From Holophagaceae bacterium (GTDB lineage Bacteria > Acidobacteriota > Holophagae > Holophagales > Holophagaceae), in contig JANYBM010000022.1 of the NCBI GenBank assembly GCA_025361125.1, forward strand, positions 18,673-82,672: a stretch of DNA of 64,000 bases. Direction: 5' to 3'. Both the position numbers and the translations under genes were made by a program. The notes under the pieces were generated by a model. That model was given only the letters and a program-made list of their open reading frames with translations. It did no database searches and was not told the origin of the DNA. This document shows, piece by piece, positions 1 through 9,972 of the stretch (the first letter of the stretch is position 1; every line of letters starts with the position of its first letter).

Positions 1-1
1 T

Positions 2-1173
<1,172 letters not shown>

Positions 1174-2472
1174 ATGACCGCAGTCCAGATCACTCCTCCC
1201 GCAAACGGCGAAAAGATTCGCATCGAAAACGGCCAGCTGCACGTTCCCGATCGGCCGATCATTCCTTTCATTGAAGGCGACGGTACCGGTCCAGATATCT
1301 GGAGAGCCTCGGTGCGCGTGTTCGACGCGGCGGTGGCCAAGGCCTACGGCGGGAAACGCCAGATCCAATGGATGGAAGTCTTTGCCGGCGAGAAGAGTTT
1401 CAAACAGTTCGACACCTGGTTGCCCGATGAAACCATCACCGCCTGCCGGGACTACCTGGTGAGCATCAAGGGCCCCCTGACCACCCCTATCGGAGGTGGC
1501 ATCACCAGCCTGAATGTGGCCTTGCGCCAGAAACTGGACCTGTACGTCTGCCTGCGCCCTGTGCGCTGGTTCAAGGGTGTGCCCAGCCCAGCCAAACGCC
1601 CCGAAGACGTTGATATGGTGATCTTCCGCGAAAATACCGAAGACATCTACGCGGGTATCGAATTCGAACAAGGCAGCGAGGATGCGAAGAAATTTCTGAA
1701 AATCTTCGAGGAGAACTGGCCCAAGCAGTACGCCAAGATCCGTTTCCCCAATACCGCGGGCATTGGCGTCAAGGCCGTATCAAAGGAGGGCACGGAGCGA
1801 CTCATGCGTGCGGCCATTGATTACGCCATAGCGACCCACCGTGAGAGCGTCACCATCGTACACAAAGGCAACATCATGAAGTTCACGGAAGGCGCCTTTC
1901 GTAACTGGTCCTACGCGGTGGCCGAGGCTGAATACGGCGACAAGACCTACACCTGGAGCCAATGGGAGCGCACCAAGAAGGCCTCCGGCGAGGACGCCGC
2001 CAACGCCGAACAAAAAGCGGCCCTGGCCACCGGAAAAATCCTGGTGAAAGATGCCATTGCCGACATCACGCTGCAGCAGATCCAGACCCGTCCCAAGGAA
2101 TTCAGCGTCATCGCCACCTTGAACCTGAACGGCGATTACCTGAGCGACGCACTGGCCGCGCAGGTGGGGGGGTTGGGCATCGCCCCAGGTGGCAACATCA
2201 ATTACCTCACCGGCCACGCCATCTTTGAAGCCACCCATGGCACAGCGCCAAAATACACGGATCTGGACAAAGTGAATCCGGGCTCTGTCATCCTTTCCGG
2301 CGAAATGATGCTGCGCTACATGGGCTGGACCGAAGCCGCCGATGTGATTCTGGCCGCCATGGACAAAGCCATCGCATCCAAGCATGTGACTTATGATTTC
2401 GCCCGTCAGATGGAAGGCGCGACCGAAGTCAAGTGCAGTGGCTTCGCAGATGAGATCATCAAAAACCTGTGA
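1174..2472 (+). CDS. icd: NADP-dependent isocitrate dehydrogenase
   Basis: 432 residues. It catalyses oxidative decarboxylation of isocitrate to 2-oxoglutarate in the TCA cycle. The protein aligns by eye over its full length with bacterial prokaryotic-type [17 protein letters not shown] near the N-terminus, the isocitrate-binding region around [47 protein letters not shown] with the catalytic lysine, the metal-binding [16 protein letters not shown], and ATHGTAPKY of the cofactor site. Length is close to the E. coli enzyme (416) apart from a short N-terminal extension. The start at 1174 is chosen because AGGAG (1162-1166) precedes it; an upstream in-frame ATG at 1117 lacks such a site and adds a non-homologous leader. 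The gene stands alone and ends in a strong hairpin at 2488-2530. Confidence 0.96.
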   Translation: MTAVQITPPANGEKIRIENGQLHVPDRPIIPFIEGDGTGPDIWRASVRVFDAAVAKAYGGKRQIQWMEVFAGEKSFKQFDTWLPDETITACRDYLVSIKGPLTTPIGGGITSLNVALRQKLDLYVCLRPVRWFKGVPSPAKRPEDVDMVIFRENTEDIYAGIEFEQGSEDAKKFLKIFEENWPKQYAKIRFPNTAGIGVKAVSKEGTERLMRAAIDYAIATHRESVTIVHKGNIMKFTEGAFRNWSYAVAEAEYGDKTYTWSQWERTKKASGEDAANAEQKAALATGKILVKDAIADITLQQIQTRPKEFSVIATLNLNGDYLSDALAAQVGGLGIAPGGNINYLTGHAIFEATHGTAPKYTDLDKVNPGSVILSGEMMLRYMGWTEAADVILAAMDKAIASKHVTYDFARQMEGATEVKCSGFADEIIKNL

Positions 2473-2487
2473 TTCAGAACGAATCAG

Positions 2488-2530
2488 TGATTCAAACAAG
2501 GGCTCGTGATGCGGGCCCTTGTTTGAATCA
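2488..2530. terminator. Bidirectional terminator between icd and PEGA kinase
   Basis: A perfect 16-bp inverted repeat: the arm at 2488-2503 (TGATTCAAACAAGGGC) is complementary to 2515-2530, with an 11-nt loop. It sits between two convergent genes and begins 15 bases after the icd stop codon. There is no long U tract, only AAAATC after the stem on the plus strand, so how strictly it acts as an intrinsic terminator is inference. Confidence 0.75.
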
Positions 2531-2543
2531 AAATCTTGGGAAT

Positions 2544-4427
2544 TTAGATCTTGAACTTCACCACCTGGTCGGAGGTTATGTTCACCATTTGTTTGATGCC
2601 TTTGACTGAGATCACATGCCGTCCACGGCTGACGGTGATGGGGTTGCTACCGTCGCTGTCCTTGCCCGTGGGCGTTCCATCTATGGAGACTTTGTCATAG
2701 GTGGGAAAGGTGGATACGGTGATGAGCGCGGTGCCAGGCACATTGATCAGTACCACTTGCCCACCCTTTGCGGTAATGGGGCGCGAATCGCGGTAGAAGA
2801 ATGATGAGTTGCTGAGCTCCAGCTTATGGGGGCCATCACTCACGGTGGTTTTGCTCGACGAGGTCAACTCACCCGCATCCTTGCCATCTATGCGGACCCG
2901 CACGGGGAATCCACCGGTGAGCTTCAAAGTGGCCGGAGCATTGGGATCCGGGGGATTGATCTCCGAAGGGTTTTTTAATTGGATGGGCGATTCATCTGGG
3001 ATATCGCCCATGAGGTAATCGCGGCTAAAAATCAGTTCGTCCTTCTTCAATGACAGTGAGTGTTTCCTTCCTTCGTTCCAGCGCAGCTTCACGGGAGTGC
3101 GGTCCTGCAAAGTATCACCATCGAGCGTCACCGTTGCACCAGGGGGGTCTGACTTCAGGGTGATGTCGCTTTCCTTCGCCTTCAGCGTGGGTTGGAGCTT
3201 ATCCCCCTCCTTGTAGGCGATGGTCACTGATTCAAAGCCTTTGTGCTCGAACCGGACCCTATCACCCGTTTTGAGCTGCACATTGGTGGGAGTGTCCCCA
3301 TCAACTTTTTTATCATTCTTGAATACGGCGGCCTTGGGTGGATCCGAATTCACGAGGACCCGGCTGCCACCCTTCAGCACGTACCATCCACTGAAACCCA
3401 GAAGCCCCAGGATGAGGATGCTCGCGGCAATCAGCCCCCCCCTGCTCTTGCGCGGTCCCAACATGATGGAGGGGGAGGAATCCAGCAGCGTTTCATCGCT
3501 GGCCCGGGACACGATGGGGGGCAACGGTGCATCACCCCCCATGTGCATGATGCCCAACAACTCTCGTCGCTCATCCTTTTCGATTTCAGAAGTGGCATCC
3601 ATCAGGTCCTTGACGAAGGCACCGCAAGACGTGTATCGGTCCGCAGGCTTTTTGGCCAGTGCACGGAAAAAGATGCGCTGCCATCCCCCTGGGAGGATCC
3701 CGAGCACAGGCGGTTGTACTTCGATGGGTGGTTCATTCACGATGCGATAGAGAATCGTATTGATGGAGTTGCCTGGGAACGGTGAAACACCAGAAAGCAT
3801 TTCGAAAACCAGCACCGCGAAGCTGAATTGGTCCGAACGACCGTCAACGGTACCTTCGCGGATCTGCTCAGGGCTGGCATAGCTGGGCGTCCCTAGGAAA
3901 GTACCGGTTTGAGTGAGGTTCGCGTCTTCGCGCTTGGCGATGCCGAAGTCCATGAGCTTGGGCCTGCCATCCTCGGTGATCATCACGTTGCCCGGCTTGA
4001 CGTCGCGGTGTACGATGCCCGCCTTATGAGCGTGATCCAAAGCCTCAGCCACACCGGCCGCGATCCTTAACTTGTCCTTGATAGGGAACGGACCGCCAGC
4101 CTTGATGATGTGGTCCAATGGCTCGCCTGGCACAAATTCCATAGCCAAGAAGGGGCCCAGCGCACTCTCTCCGACGTCGTAGATGGCAACAATACCCGGA
4201 TGGTTCAGCAGACCTGAAATCTCAGCTTCTCGCTGAAAACGGAGCATGTACTCCTGCCGATCCGCATCGCTGCGCATGGCATCCATCTTCACGACCTTCA
4301 CCGCCACCTTGCGCTTGATGCGGGGGTCTTCTGCCAGGTAAACACTGCCCATAGCCCCAGAACCCAGGAGTCGCTTGATCTCATAGCGACCGATGGTCGA
4401 AGGCAGGGGTTTTTGGGGTTCGTCCAT
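2544..4427 (-). CDS. Membrane Ser/Thr protein kinase with PEGA repeats
   Basis: 627 residues. The N-terminal 270 residues form a Hanks-type kinase: glycine loop GSGAMGSVY, lysine in VAVKVV, catalytic loop HRDVKPGN, DFGIAK, activation-loop end GTPSYASPEQ. After a linker comes one membrane helix (about residues 330-350, LIAASILILGLLGFSGWYVL). The C-terminal half, outside the membrane, is a series of PEGA-type beta modules recognisable by repeats such as VLVNSDPPKAAVFKND, TLKSDPPGATVTLDG and ITVSTFPTYDKVSIDG. Family knowledge: such kinases sense extracytoplasmic signals and phosphorylate cytosolic targets; the target here is unknown. Start: a GTG at 4433 and an ATG at 4427 are both in frame; AGGTGA lies just before the ATG, which I prefer. 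The gene is divergent from the glycosyltransferase at 4584, sharing a 156-bp spacer. Confidence 0.9.
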   Translation of the reverse strand: MDEPQKPLPSTIGRYEIKRLLGSGAMGSVYLAEDPRIKRKVAVKVVKMDAMRSDADRQEYMLRFQREAEISGLLNHPGIVAIYDVGESALGPFLAMEFVPGEPLDHIIKAGGPFPIKDKLRIAAGVAEALDHAHKAGIVHRDVKPGNVMITEDGRPKLMDFGIAKREDANLTQTGTFLGTPSYASPEQIREGTVDGRSDQFSFAVLVFEMLSGVSPFPGNSINTILYRIVNEPPIEVQPPVLGILPGGWQRIFFRALAKKPADRYTSCGAFVKDLMDATSEIEKDERRELLGIMHMGGDAPLPPIVSRASDETLLDSSPSIMLGPRKSRGGLIAASILILGLLGFSGWYVLKGGSRVLVNSDPPKAAVFKNDKKVDGDTPTNVQLKTGDRVRFEHKGFESVTIAYKEGDKLQPTLKAKESDITLKSDPPGATVTLDGDTLQDRTPVKLRWNEGRKHSLSLKKDELIFSRDYLMGDIPDESPIQLKNPSEINPPDPNAPATLKLTGGFPVRVRIDGKDAGELTSSSKTTVSDGPHKLELSNSSFFYRDSRPITAKGGQVVLINVPGTALITVSTFPTYDKVSIDGTPTGKDSDGSNPITVSRGRHVISVKGIKQMVNITSDQVVKFKI

Positions 4428-4502
4428 GATCACCTGGAAAGGGAATACGAAAATCGTACCGAAACGAGACCTGATTAGCTTGATAAAAGCCGATAAAATC
4501 TT

Positions 4503-4530
4503 TTGATTTCCTATGAATTCCTGTCAAAAT
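4503..4530 (+). promoter_or_regulatory. Candidate sigma-70-like promoter for glycosyltransferase operon
   Basis: TTGATT (4503-4508) and CAAAAT (4525-4530) are separated by 16 bases, 53 bases before the start codon at 4584 and inside an AT-rich patch of an otherwise GC-rich region. The -10 box is imperfect, so this is a suggestion only. Confidence 0.3.
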
Positions 4531-4583
4531 AAGGCGTTCTTGTATGCCATTCCAACCAGTTGCCGGAAAGGGCCTAGCCGATC

Positions 4584-6104
4584 ATGGAAGCACTGAAGAC
4601 CACCATCCTGTTCACCTATTTTTCTATATTGACCATTTTAAGCATTTACGGCGCTCATCGCCTGTGGATGTTGCTGCTGTATTACCGTCATAAAAACGAA
4701 GTGCCCCAACCCAAGGGTGATGCCAATTATCTCCCCATGGTCACGGTGCAGTTGGCTGTATTCAACGAGATGAACGTGGTAGAGCGCCTGGTTGACTACG
4801 TCACCGCGATGGATTGGCCCAAAGAAAAGTTGGAAATCCAGCTGCTGGATGATTCTACCGATGAAACGGTTAAGTTCGCCGAAGCGGTCTGCGAAAAATA
4901 CAAGATGCTGGGCTTCGACATCCAGTACATCCATCGCACCGATCGCACAGGTTACAAAGCTGGCGCGCTGGCAAATGGCTTGAAGACCGCCAAGGGCGAA
5001 GTGGTCGCCATGTTCGATGCGGATTTCCTGCCCACCGAGGATTTTCTTCGCCAAGCTGTACCTCATTTCGCCGATGGCAAAGTCGCTTTTGTCCAGGGCT
5101 GCTGGGCCCACATGAACCGCGACTTCAGCCTGTTGACCCAAGTGCAGGGCATTTTGCTGGATGGCCACTTCATCTTCGAACATACCGCCCGGCATCGCTC
5201 CAATGCTTTCTTCAATTTTTCAGGCACCGCGGGCATGTGGCGCGTCGCCGCCATCGCGGATGCGGGCGGTTGGGAGAACGACACCATCACTGAAGACGCC
5301 GATCTGAGCTATCGCGCCCAACTCAAGGGCTGGAAGGGTGTTTATCTCAAGGACCTGGTTGTTCCCGCTGAATTGCCCGTGGATGTGAACGCCTTCAAAA
5401 GTCAGCAGCACCGCTGGGCCAAAGGCAATGCACAGGTCATCCGCAAGCTCATGAAGACCATCTGGATGAGCAACGAGAGCCTGCACACCAAACTGGAATG
5501 CTGGTTTCATCTCACCGCCAACTGCAACTACCTGCTGATGGTCATTCTCGCGGTCATCATGGTGCCTTGCATGATCCTGCGGGCTGGAACGCCATGGTAT
5601 GTGCTGCTGGCCACGGATGGGCCGTTCTTCCTGCTGAACGCCGTCAGCGTCGGGCTTTATTTCGGACTGTCCCAAAAAGAACTCACGGATAACGCGGGTT
5701 GGACCAAGCGCCTGAAATACATCCCGGCCCTGATGAGTTTGGGTATCGGCCTTGCGCTGAACCAATCCAAGGCCGTTCTGGAAGGTTTCTTCACGGATGA
5801 CAAGGAATTCAAACGCACACCGAAACTTGGCATGGATGCCCAGGGCAAGGCCAGGAGCAAGCGCGCCTACAAGGTGCCAAAAAGCCTCGTCACCTTCCTG
5901 GAAGCAGGCTTCGCGATCTACTACTTCGCGGCGGTCGTCTTCTCCATTGCCATCCGCAAGTGGGCCTCGGTACCGTTCCTGGTGCTCTTCTTCAACGGGT
6001 TCGCCTATATGAGCATCTTCTCATTGATGGATGTCCAACTCTTCCGGCGCTTGGCCATGGAAGAACTGGAAGACGAGGAAAAAGCTTCCTCCCTCATCCA
6101 ATAA
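4584..6104 (+). CDS. Membrane family-2 glycosyltransferase, CESA/CSLA-like
   Basis: 506 residues. The architecture is that of processive beta-glycosyltransferases: an N-terminal membrane helix (about residues 8-35), a cytosolic GT-A domain, then several C-terminal membrane helices (about 310-400 and 440-490). Visible motifs are DDSTDET (substrate aspartate region), DADF for the DxD metal/UDP site, TEDADLSYR for the TED catalytic base, and QQHRWAKG, the Q(Q/R)xRW motif typical of processive enzymes. The product is not predictable from motifs; cellulose, mannan-like or other beta-glucans are possible, and no PilZ domain is seen. It heads a run with a PHP phosphoesterase that begins on the base after its stop codon, then a receiver protein and truA. 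Confidence 0.85.
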   Translation: MEALKTTILFTYFSILTILSIYGAHRLWMLLLYYRHKNEVPQPKGDANYLPMVTVQLAVFNEMNVVERLVDYVTAMDWPKEKLEIQLLDDSTDETVKFAEAVCEKYKMLGFDIQYIHRTDRTGYKAGALANGLKTAKGEVVAMFDADFLPTEDFLRQAVPHFADGKVAFVQGCWAHMNRDFSLLTQVQGILLDGHFIFEHTARHRSNAFFNFSGTAGMWRVAAIADAGGWENDTITEDADLSYRAQLKGWKGVYLKDLVVPAELPVDVNAFKSQQHRWAKGNAQVIRKLMKTIWMSNESLHTKLECWFHLTANCNYLLMVILAVIMVPCMILRAGTPWYVLLATDGPFFLLNAVSVGLYFGLSQKELTDNAGWTKRLKYIPALMSLGIGLALNQSKAVLEGFFTDDKEFKRTPKLGMDAQGKARSKRAYKVPKSLVTFLEAGFAIYYFAAVVFSIAIRKWASVPFLVLFFNGFAYMSIFSLMDVQLFRRLAMEELEDEEKASSLIQ

Positions 6105-6947
6105 GTGATTGATCTCCATTGCCACTCCTTTTTCTCTGACGGTACTGATACCCCAGAGGAACTGGTTCGAATGGGGGAAGACGCGTCACTCGACGCCCTG
6201 GCGCTGACCGATCACGACACCCTGGAAGGCTTGCCACGGTTCCTGAGTCAGCAACCTCAGGTGAAAATGAGATTGATCCCCGGGATTGAGTTGAGCTGCC
6301 GTTTTATTGGACGCTCCCTCCATGTGCTGGGACTTTTTGTGAATCCTGACGACAGCAGCTTTCAACGTCGCCTAGTGGACCTGCGGCAGCGCCGCGAGGA
6401 CCGTAATTTACGGATGGTTGAAAAACTTCAAACCATGGGCGTTGCCATAACCTGGGAAATGGTGCAGGCTCAGGCCCCCACGGCTCTGGTGGCGCGCCCC
6501 CATTTCGCCAAGGCACTGGTGGCCTGCGGAGCAGCCAACTCCTCCCCGGATGCCTTCCTCCGGTACGTCGGCGATCACGCTCCAGGGTACGTAGAGCGGG
6601 AGGAGTTGGAGCCCTCAGAAGCCATTCGTTGGATTTGGGAAGCCGGAGGCATTCCTCTGGTGGCCCATCCTGGACGCTTTGGTCGGGGCTTCATCTGGAA
6701 TGAGGCTATGCCGGTGCTCCAAAAAACAGGCATGGCAGGCTTCGAAGCCTTCTATGGTGATTACAGCACCTCTGAACAGACTTATTTCAATTCCCTGGCC
6801 ACGCGGCTTGGCATGGCCCGCAGTGGCGGTAGCGATTACCATGGCGCCAATAAACCTGGCCTGAAACTCGGTCTAGGCTGGGGAGGGCTCAAGGTCCCTG
6901 GTGAATTGATAGCGGAATTGGAAACCACTCGTAATCAGGGTGCTTGA
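6105..6947 (+). CDS. PHP-domain phosphoesterase (RNase AM/YciV-like)
   Basis: 280 residues. The N-terminus begins directly with the PHP metal motif (IDLHCHSFFSDGT), followed by LTDHDTLEG, GIELSC, VAHPGRF and a late GGSDYHG, the full set of PHP ligands. Length and motif order match the YciV/TrpH family; E. coli YciV (RNase AM) is a 5'-3' exoribonuclease trimming 5S and other rRNA ends and also acts on 3',5'-pAp. The assignment to that activity is by family, not shown here. The start is a GTG immediately after the TAA of the glycosyltransferase, so translation is probably coupled; an earlier start is impossible without overlapping that gene. Confidence 0.85.
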   Translation: MIDLHCHSFFSDGTDTPEELVRMGEDASLDALALTDHDTLEGLPRFLSQQPQVKMRLIPGIELSCRFIGRSLHVLGLFVNPDDSSFQRRLVDLRQRREDRNLRMVEKLQTMGVAITWEMVQAQAPTALVARPHFAKALVACGAANSSPDAFLRYVGDHAPGYVEREELEPSEAIRWIWEAGGIPLVAHPGRFGRGFIWNEAMPVLQKTGMAGFEAFYGDYSTSEQTYFNSLATRLGMARSGGSDYHGANKPGLKLGLGWGGLKVPGELIAELETTRNQGA

Positions 6948-6992
6948 ACACGGCGTTAGCAAATGTTGGTAAGATCGCTAGTGAGGATTCCC

Positions 6993-7394
6993 ATGGCTCA
7001 AAAGATTCTGCTGGTCGAGGATGATCCGATCAATGTCAAGTTCATTGAGGTTGTATTGACCCGCATGGGTGGCTATGAAGTGATCGTGAGTGAAGACGTT
7101 GAAGAGATTCTAGCCTTGGCCAAGAGCGGCACGCTTGCTGGAATCATCATGGACATTAGCCTCGCCCGAAGCAGTTACCAGGGGAAAAGGGTGGATGGCA
7201 TTTTCATCACCAAACTCATCAAAGCAGATCCTGAATCCGCCAAGATCCCCGTGCTGATGGCAACCGCACATGCCATGTATGGCGACCGGGAAAAGTTCCT
7301 TGCCGAGACTGGCGCCGAGGGCTATCTCTCCAAGCCCATTCACGATCCAGATGCCTTTCTGCGGGAAGTGCAAAGCGTGGTCAAGAAGCCGTGA
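6993..7394 (+). CDS. Single-domain response regulator receiver (DivK/Spo0F type)
   Basis: 133 residues consisting only of a receiver domain. The acidic pocket is VEDDP near residue 7-11, the phosphoacceptor aspartate is in IIMDISLA (about residue 52), and the conserved lysine is in LSKPI (about 114). There is no output domain, so it should act by protein contact or as a phosphorelay intermediate. A few extra residues follow the phosphoacceptor (SSYQGKRVDG), a feature seen in polar-localised receiver proteins of the CheY/DivK group. ATG 6993 is preceded by GTGAGGA; an upstream start at 6963 lacks a site. The stop codon overlaps the truA start by four bases. No cognate kinase is adjacent. Confidence 0.88.
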   Translation: MAQKILLVEDDPINVKFIEVVLTRMGGYEVIVSEDVEEILALAKSGTLAGIIMDISLARSSYQGKRVDGIFITKLIKADPESAKIPVLMATAHAMYGDREKFLAETGAEGYLSKPIHDPDAFLREVQSVVKKP

Positions 7395-8296
7395 AGAAGC
7401 CCTACCGGGGCGGATCTCACCAAGGATACCCGCCAACCCCAAAGGTCGGCCTGAGTCAACGCCGTGGCCTGAATCCATCCCAGGATGTCACTGCTTTCCG
7501 CCTGCTCATCGAATACGATGGCGGTCGCTTTGCTGGGTGGCAGAAGCAAGGCCCAAAACAAACTGCCGCAGGGGTTCGCACGGTGGCGGGCATTCTTGAG
7601 AAAATCCTGCACGACGCCGGTTGCGACGCGCTGACGCTTATGGGTTCAGGCCGCACGGATGCAGGCGTCCACGCGCTCGGACAAGTGGCCCACCTGCACT
7701 TGGCCGTGACGGGCGCACCCAAGGCCCATGAGTTGCAGCGGCTCTTCAACGACACCCTGCCACACGATCTCTCCGTGCGCGAGGTACGCCCCTGTTCGAG
7801 CACTTTCCACGCTCGCCACGACGCCATGGAACGCAGCTATCTCTATCAGTTGAGCACTAGGCGTAGCGCCTTCGCCAAGCCCTACGTCTGGTGGGTGAAG
7901 CGGCCACTGAACCTGCGCGATCTCAGAGCAGCCTGGGAGACCTTCCAGGGCAACCACGAGTTCGCTGCGTTCGCGGATTTGGAGCCGGGAGAAGATTCAA
8001 GAGTACAAATCCGGGCCTGCGACCTATCCGAATCAGGATCGCTCGTTCTGCTGCGCGTCACCGCCACCCATTTCCTCCGCAGCCAAGTGCGCCGAATGGT
8101 TGGCGCCACAGTTTCCTGTGCGCTGGGGGATGATGATTCAGCTGCCATCCTGACGGATTTGAGGACGCCCACCGAAGAAGCAAATCTCCATTGGGGCAAG
8201 CTAGCCGCGCCCAGCGCGGGGCTTTTCCTGGAACGCGTGCGGTATAGCGGCGACCCAGAGACGGGTGTCTTGAAACCGGTCGTGGCTGTGTACTGA
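7391..8296 (+). CDS. truA: tRNA pseudouridine(38-40) synthase
   Basis: 301 residues. TruA converts uridines 38-40 of the anticodon stem to pseudouridine. The fold signature starts at about residue 37 (RLLIEYDGGRFAGWQKQ) and the catalytic aspartate is D90 in GSGRTDAGVHALGQ. Further family motifs are FHARHDA, YLYQL, FAAFAD and FLRSQVRRMVG. The body is of normal length, but an extra N-terminal segment of about 35 basic, proline-rich residues precedes it. The GTG start overlaps the receiver gene stop (GTGA), and no other conventional start lies between it and the domain, so the extension is probably real. Confidence 0.93.
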   Translation: MKKPYRGGSHQGYPPTPKVGLSQRRGLNPSQDVTAFRLLIEYDGGRFAGWQKQGPKQTAAGVRTVAGILEKILHDAGCDALTLMGSGRTDAGVHALGQVAHLHLAVTGAPKAHELQRLFNDTLPHDLSVREVRPCSSTFHARHDAMERSYLYQLSTRRSAFAKPYVWWVKRPLNLRDLRAAWETFQGNHEFAAFADLEPGEDSRVQIRACDLSESGSLVLLRVTATHFLRSQVRRMVGATVSCALGDDDSAAILTDLRTPTEEANLHWGKLAAPSAGLFLERVRYSGDPETGVLKPVVAVY

Positions 8297-8512
8297 AGCC
8301 ACCGATGACTGCCGATAAAAAAACAATGAACTCAGGTTTCTGGTTTAAGCAGCGGCAGGAGCCGATGGGTGGGAAATGACCAGAGCTAACCCCATCCTTA
8401 TGAAGATGGACTGCGTTGGGCCCCTGATTTCCAAAGGTTTTTAGCGCAGTGTTTAGCTCTTTTTTGGCATCCATGTTCATCTGTGGCTTCCCTTTCTAGG
8501 AGCGCTCCCACC
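8297..8512. other. Intergenic region between truA and HD-domain gene
   Basis: About 215 bases with no gene visible. It contains A- and T-runs (near 8318-8325 and 8459-8466) but no clear terminator stem or promoter pair. Confidence 0.35.
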
Positions 8513-9082
8513 ATGACCATCACCCGTGACGAAGCCTGGCGACTGCTTTGCGAATGGACGCCTTCAGAAAAACTGCGGGTCCACGCCCGTGCCGTGGAAC
8601 TGGTGATGCGGGATCTCGCCACCCAGCTCGGGGCCGATGTGGAAGCCTTCGGCGTCGCGGGCCTGCTGCACGACGCGGACTACGACCAATGGCCCGGGGA
8701 CCATCCCAAACGCATCGTCGCCTGGCTGCAGGAGCGCGGCGAGACCGCCATCGCCCACGCCATCAGCGCTCATTACACCAAGTGGGGCGTGGACTACGAC
8801 ACGCTGCTGGACAAGGCGCTCATCGCGTCCGATGAAATCACCGGCTTCTGCATGGCCTGCGCCCTGGTAAGGCCGACCCGAACCGAGGGACTTGAACCTC
8901 GCTCGGTGAAAAAGAAATTGAAGGACAAGGCCTTCGCGGCCGGAGTGGATCGCCATGAGGTGGCCGAAAGCCTTCGAATGCTCATGGAGGGCATCGGCGG
9001 CACGGAAGACGAGCACCTGGCCCGGATCATCGCCGTTCTCCACTCGAATCGGGAGCTGCTGGGACTGCTGCCGCCGGGCTGA
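8513..9082 (+). CDS. HDIG-domain phosphohydrolase-like protein
   Basis: 189 residues. The HD metal-binding pattern is present: HARAVELVMRDLA, then LLHDADYDQWPGDHP (the HD pair) and AISAHYTKWG, and a downstream aspartate in ASDEITGF. The C-terminal part (ALVRPTR followed by SVKKKLKDKAFA) matches the small stand-alone HDIG family often annotated as hydrolases or predicted tRNA-related HD proteins. The substrate is unknown. ATG 8513 is preceded by TAGGAG; the open frame extends to 8483 without a better site. It appears monocistronic, with a 137-bp gap to the next gene. Confidence 0.75.
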   Translation: MTITRDEAWRLLCEWTPSEKLRVHARAVELVMRDLATQLGADVEAFGVAGLLHDADYDQWPGDHPKRIVAWLQERGETAIAHAISAHYTKWGVDYDTLLDKALIASDEITGFCMACALVRPTRTEGLEPRSVKKKLKDKAFAAGVDRHEVAESLRMLMEGIGGTEDEHLARIIAVLHSNRELLGLLPPG

Positions 9083-9219
9083 GCTGGAGCCACAGAAAAA
9101 CTGATTCACCGCGGAACCACGAGATATAGAAAATCCAGTGAGTTCAGCATTTTTTCGATTGAACTGGGTTCGGTATGAACCGGGCCATAGCACGGTTAAA
9201 CTGAAGGCTGGAGCGCATC

Positions 9220-9918
9220 ATGGCCGAGCTGCAACAACGTTCTCTACTTTCCTCAGGCAACGCCGTCTGGGATCGCAGCGGCACCGACACCCTATCGCGC
9301 CGGGCTTTCCTTGGGCTCATCGGCGGGCTCACCTTTTATGGTCTGGCGTTGAATGCCATCCTGGCCACCTGGGCCATGCAGATCCGTTTCCAGCCTGGGA
9401 TCGTTTTGTTCCTGGTTCTTGGAATCGGCCTGCCCATGGCAGGAATCCTCATCGCCAGCCGGGCAAAATCAATGCCGATGGCCCTCTTCGGCTACCACCT
9501 GTTGCTCATTCCCATGGGCTTGATCCTGGGACCGATCCTTTCGGTATACATCAACATTGGCGGGATGGCCCTGGTGACGCGGGCCCTGATGCTCACAGGC
9601 AGCGCCGTGGGGGTGATGACGCTTCTGGGCCTGAGCTATCCGGATATTTTCGCCAAGCTCGGCGGCGTTCTTTTCGCTTCATTGATCGCGCTCGTGGTCC
9701 TGCGCCTGGTCTCCATGTTCGTGCCCTCCCTGGCGGCCGCGGGCTGGATAGATTGGCTGGCGGCGGGCATCTTCACGCTCTATATCGGCTATGACTGCCA
9801 CCGCGCCATGGCCATCCCGGCCACCGGACGCAACGGCGTGGATGTGGCAATCAGCCTCTACCTGGATATCTACAATCTTTTCCTCACCATCCTCCGCCTG
9901 CTCAGCCGGAGGGACTGA
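9220..9918 (+). CDS. Bax inhibitor-1 family membrane protein (YccA/YbhL-like)
   Basis: 232 residues with about seven hydrophobic helices: LGLIGGLTFYGLALNAILATW, ILVLFLVLGIGLP-like segments, two helices at about 85-125, then three more to residue 190. The end carries the family signature YIGYDCHRAMA and ISLYLDIYNLFLTILRLLS, very close to the GxLxxYDTxxI...ALxLYLDxxNLFLxLLRLL pattern of bacterial BI-1 proteins. Family members modulate membrane proteases (YccA and FtsH) or conduct Ca2+/H+; a role here is inference. The start at 9220 follows a weak GGAG-containing leader (GCTGGAGCGCATC). Confidence 0.85.
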   Translation: MAELQQRSLLSSGNAVWDRSGTDTLSRRAFLGLIGGLTFYGLALNAILATWAMQIRFQPGIVLFLVLGIGLPMAGILIASRAKSMPMALFGYHLLLIPMGLILGPILSVYINIGGMALVTRALMLTGSAVGVMTLLGLSYPDIFAKLGGVLFASLIALVVLRLVSMFVPSLAAAGWIDWLAAGIFTLYIGYDCHRAMAIPATGRNGVDVAISLYLDIYNLFLTILRLLSRRD

Positions 9919-9972
9919 AACCAGGAAAGCACGGCAGTGGCAGCGAAAGCTGTCATGTACTCAAAATGGGAA

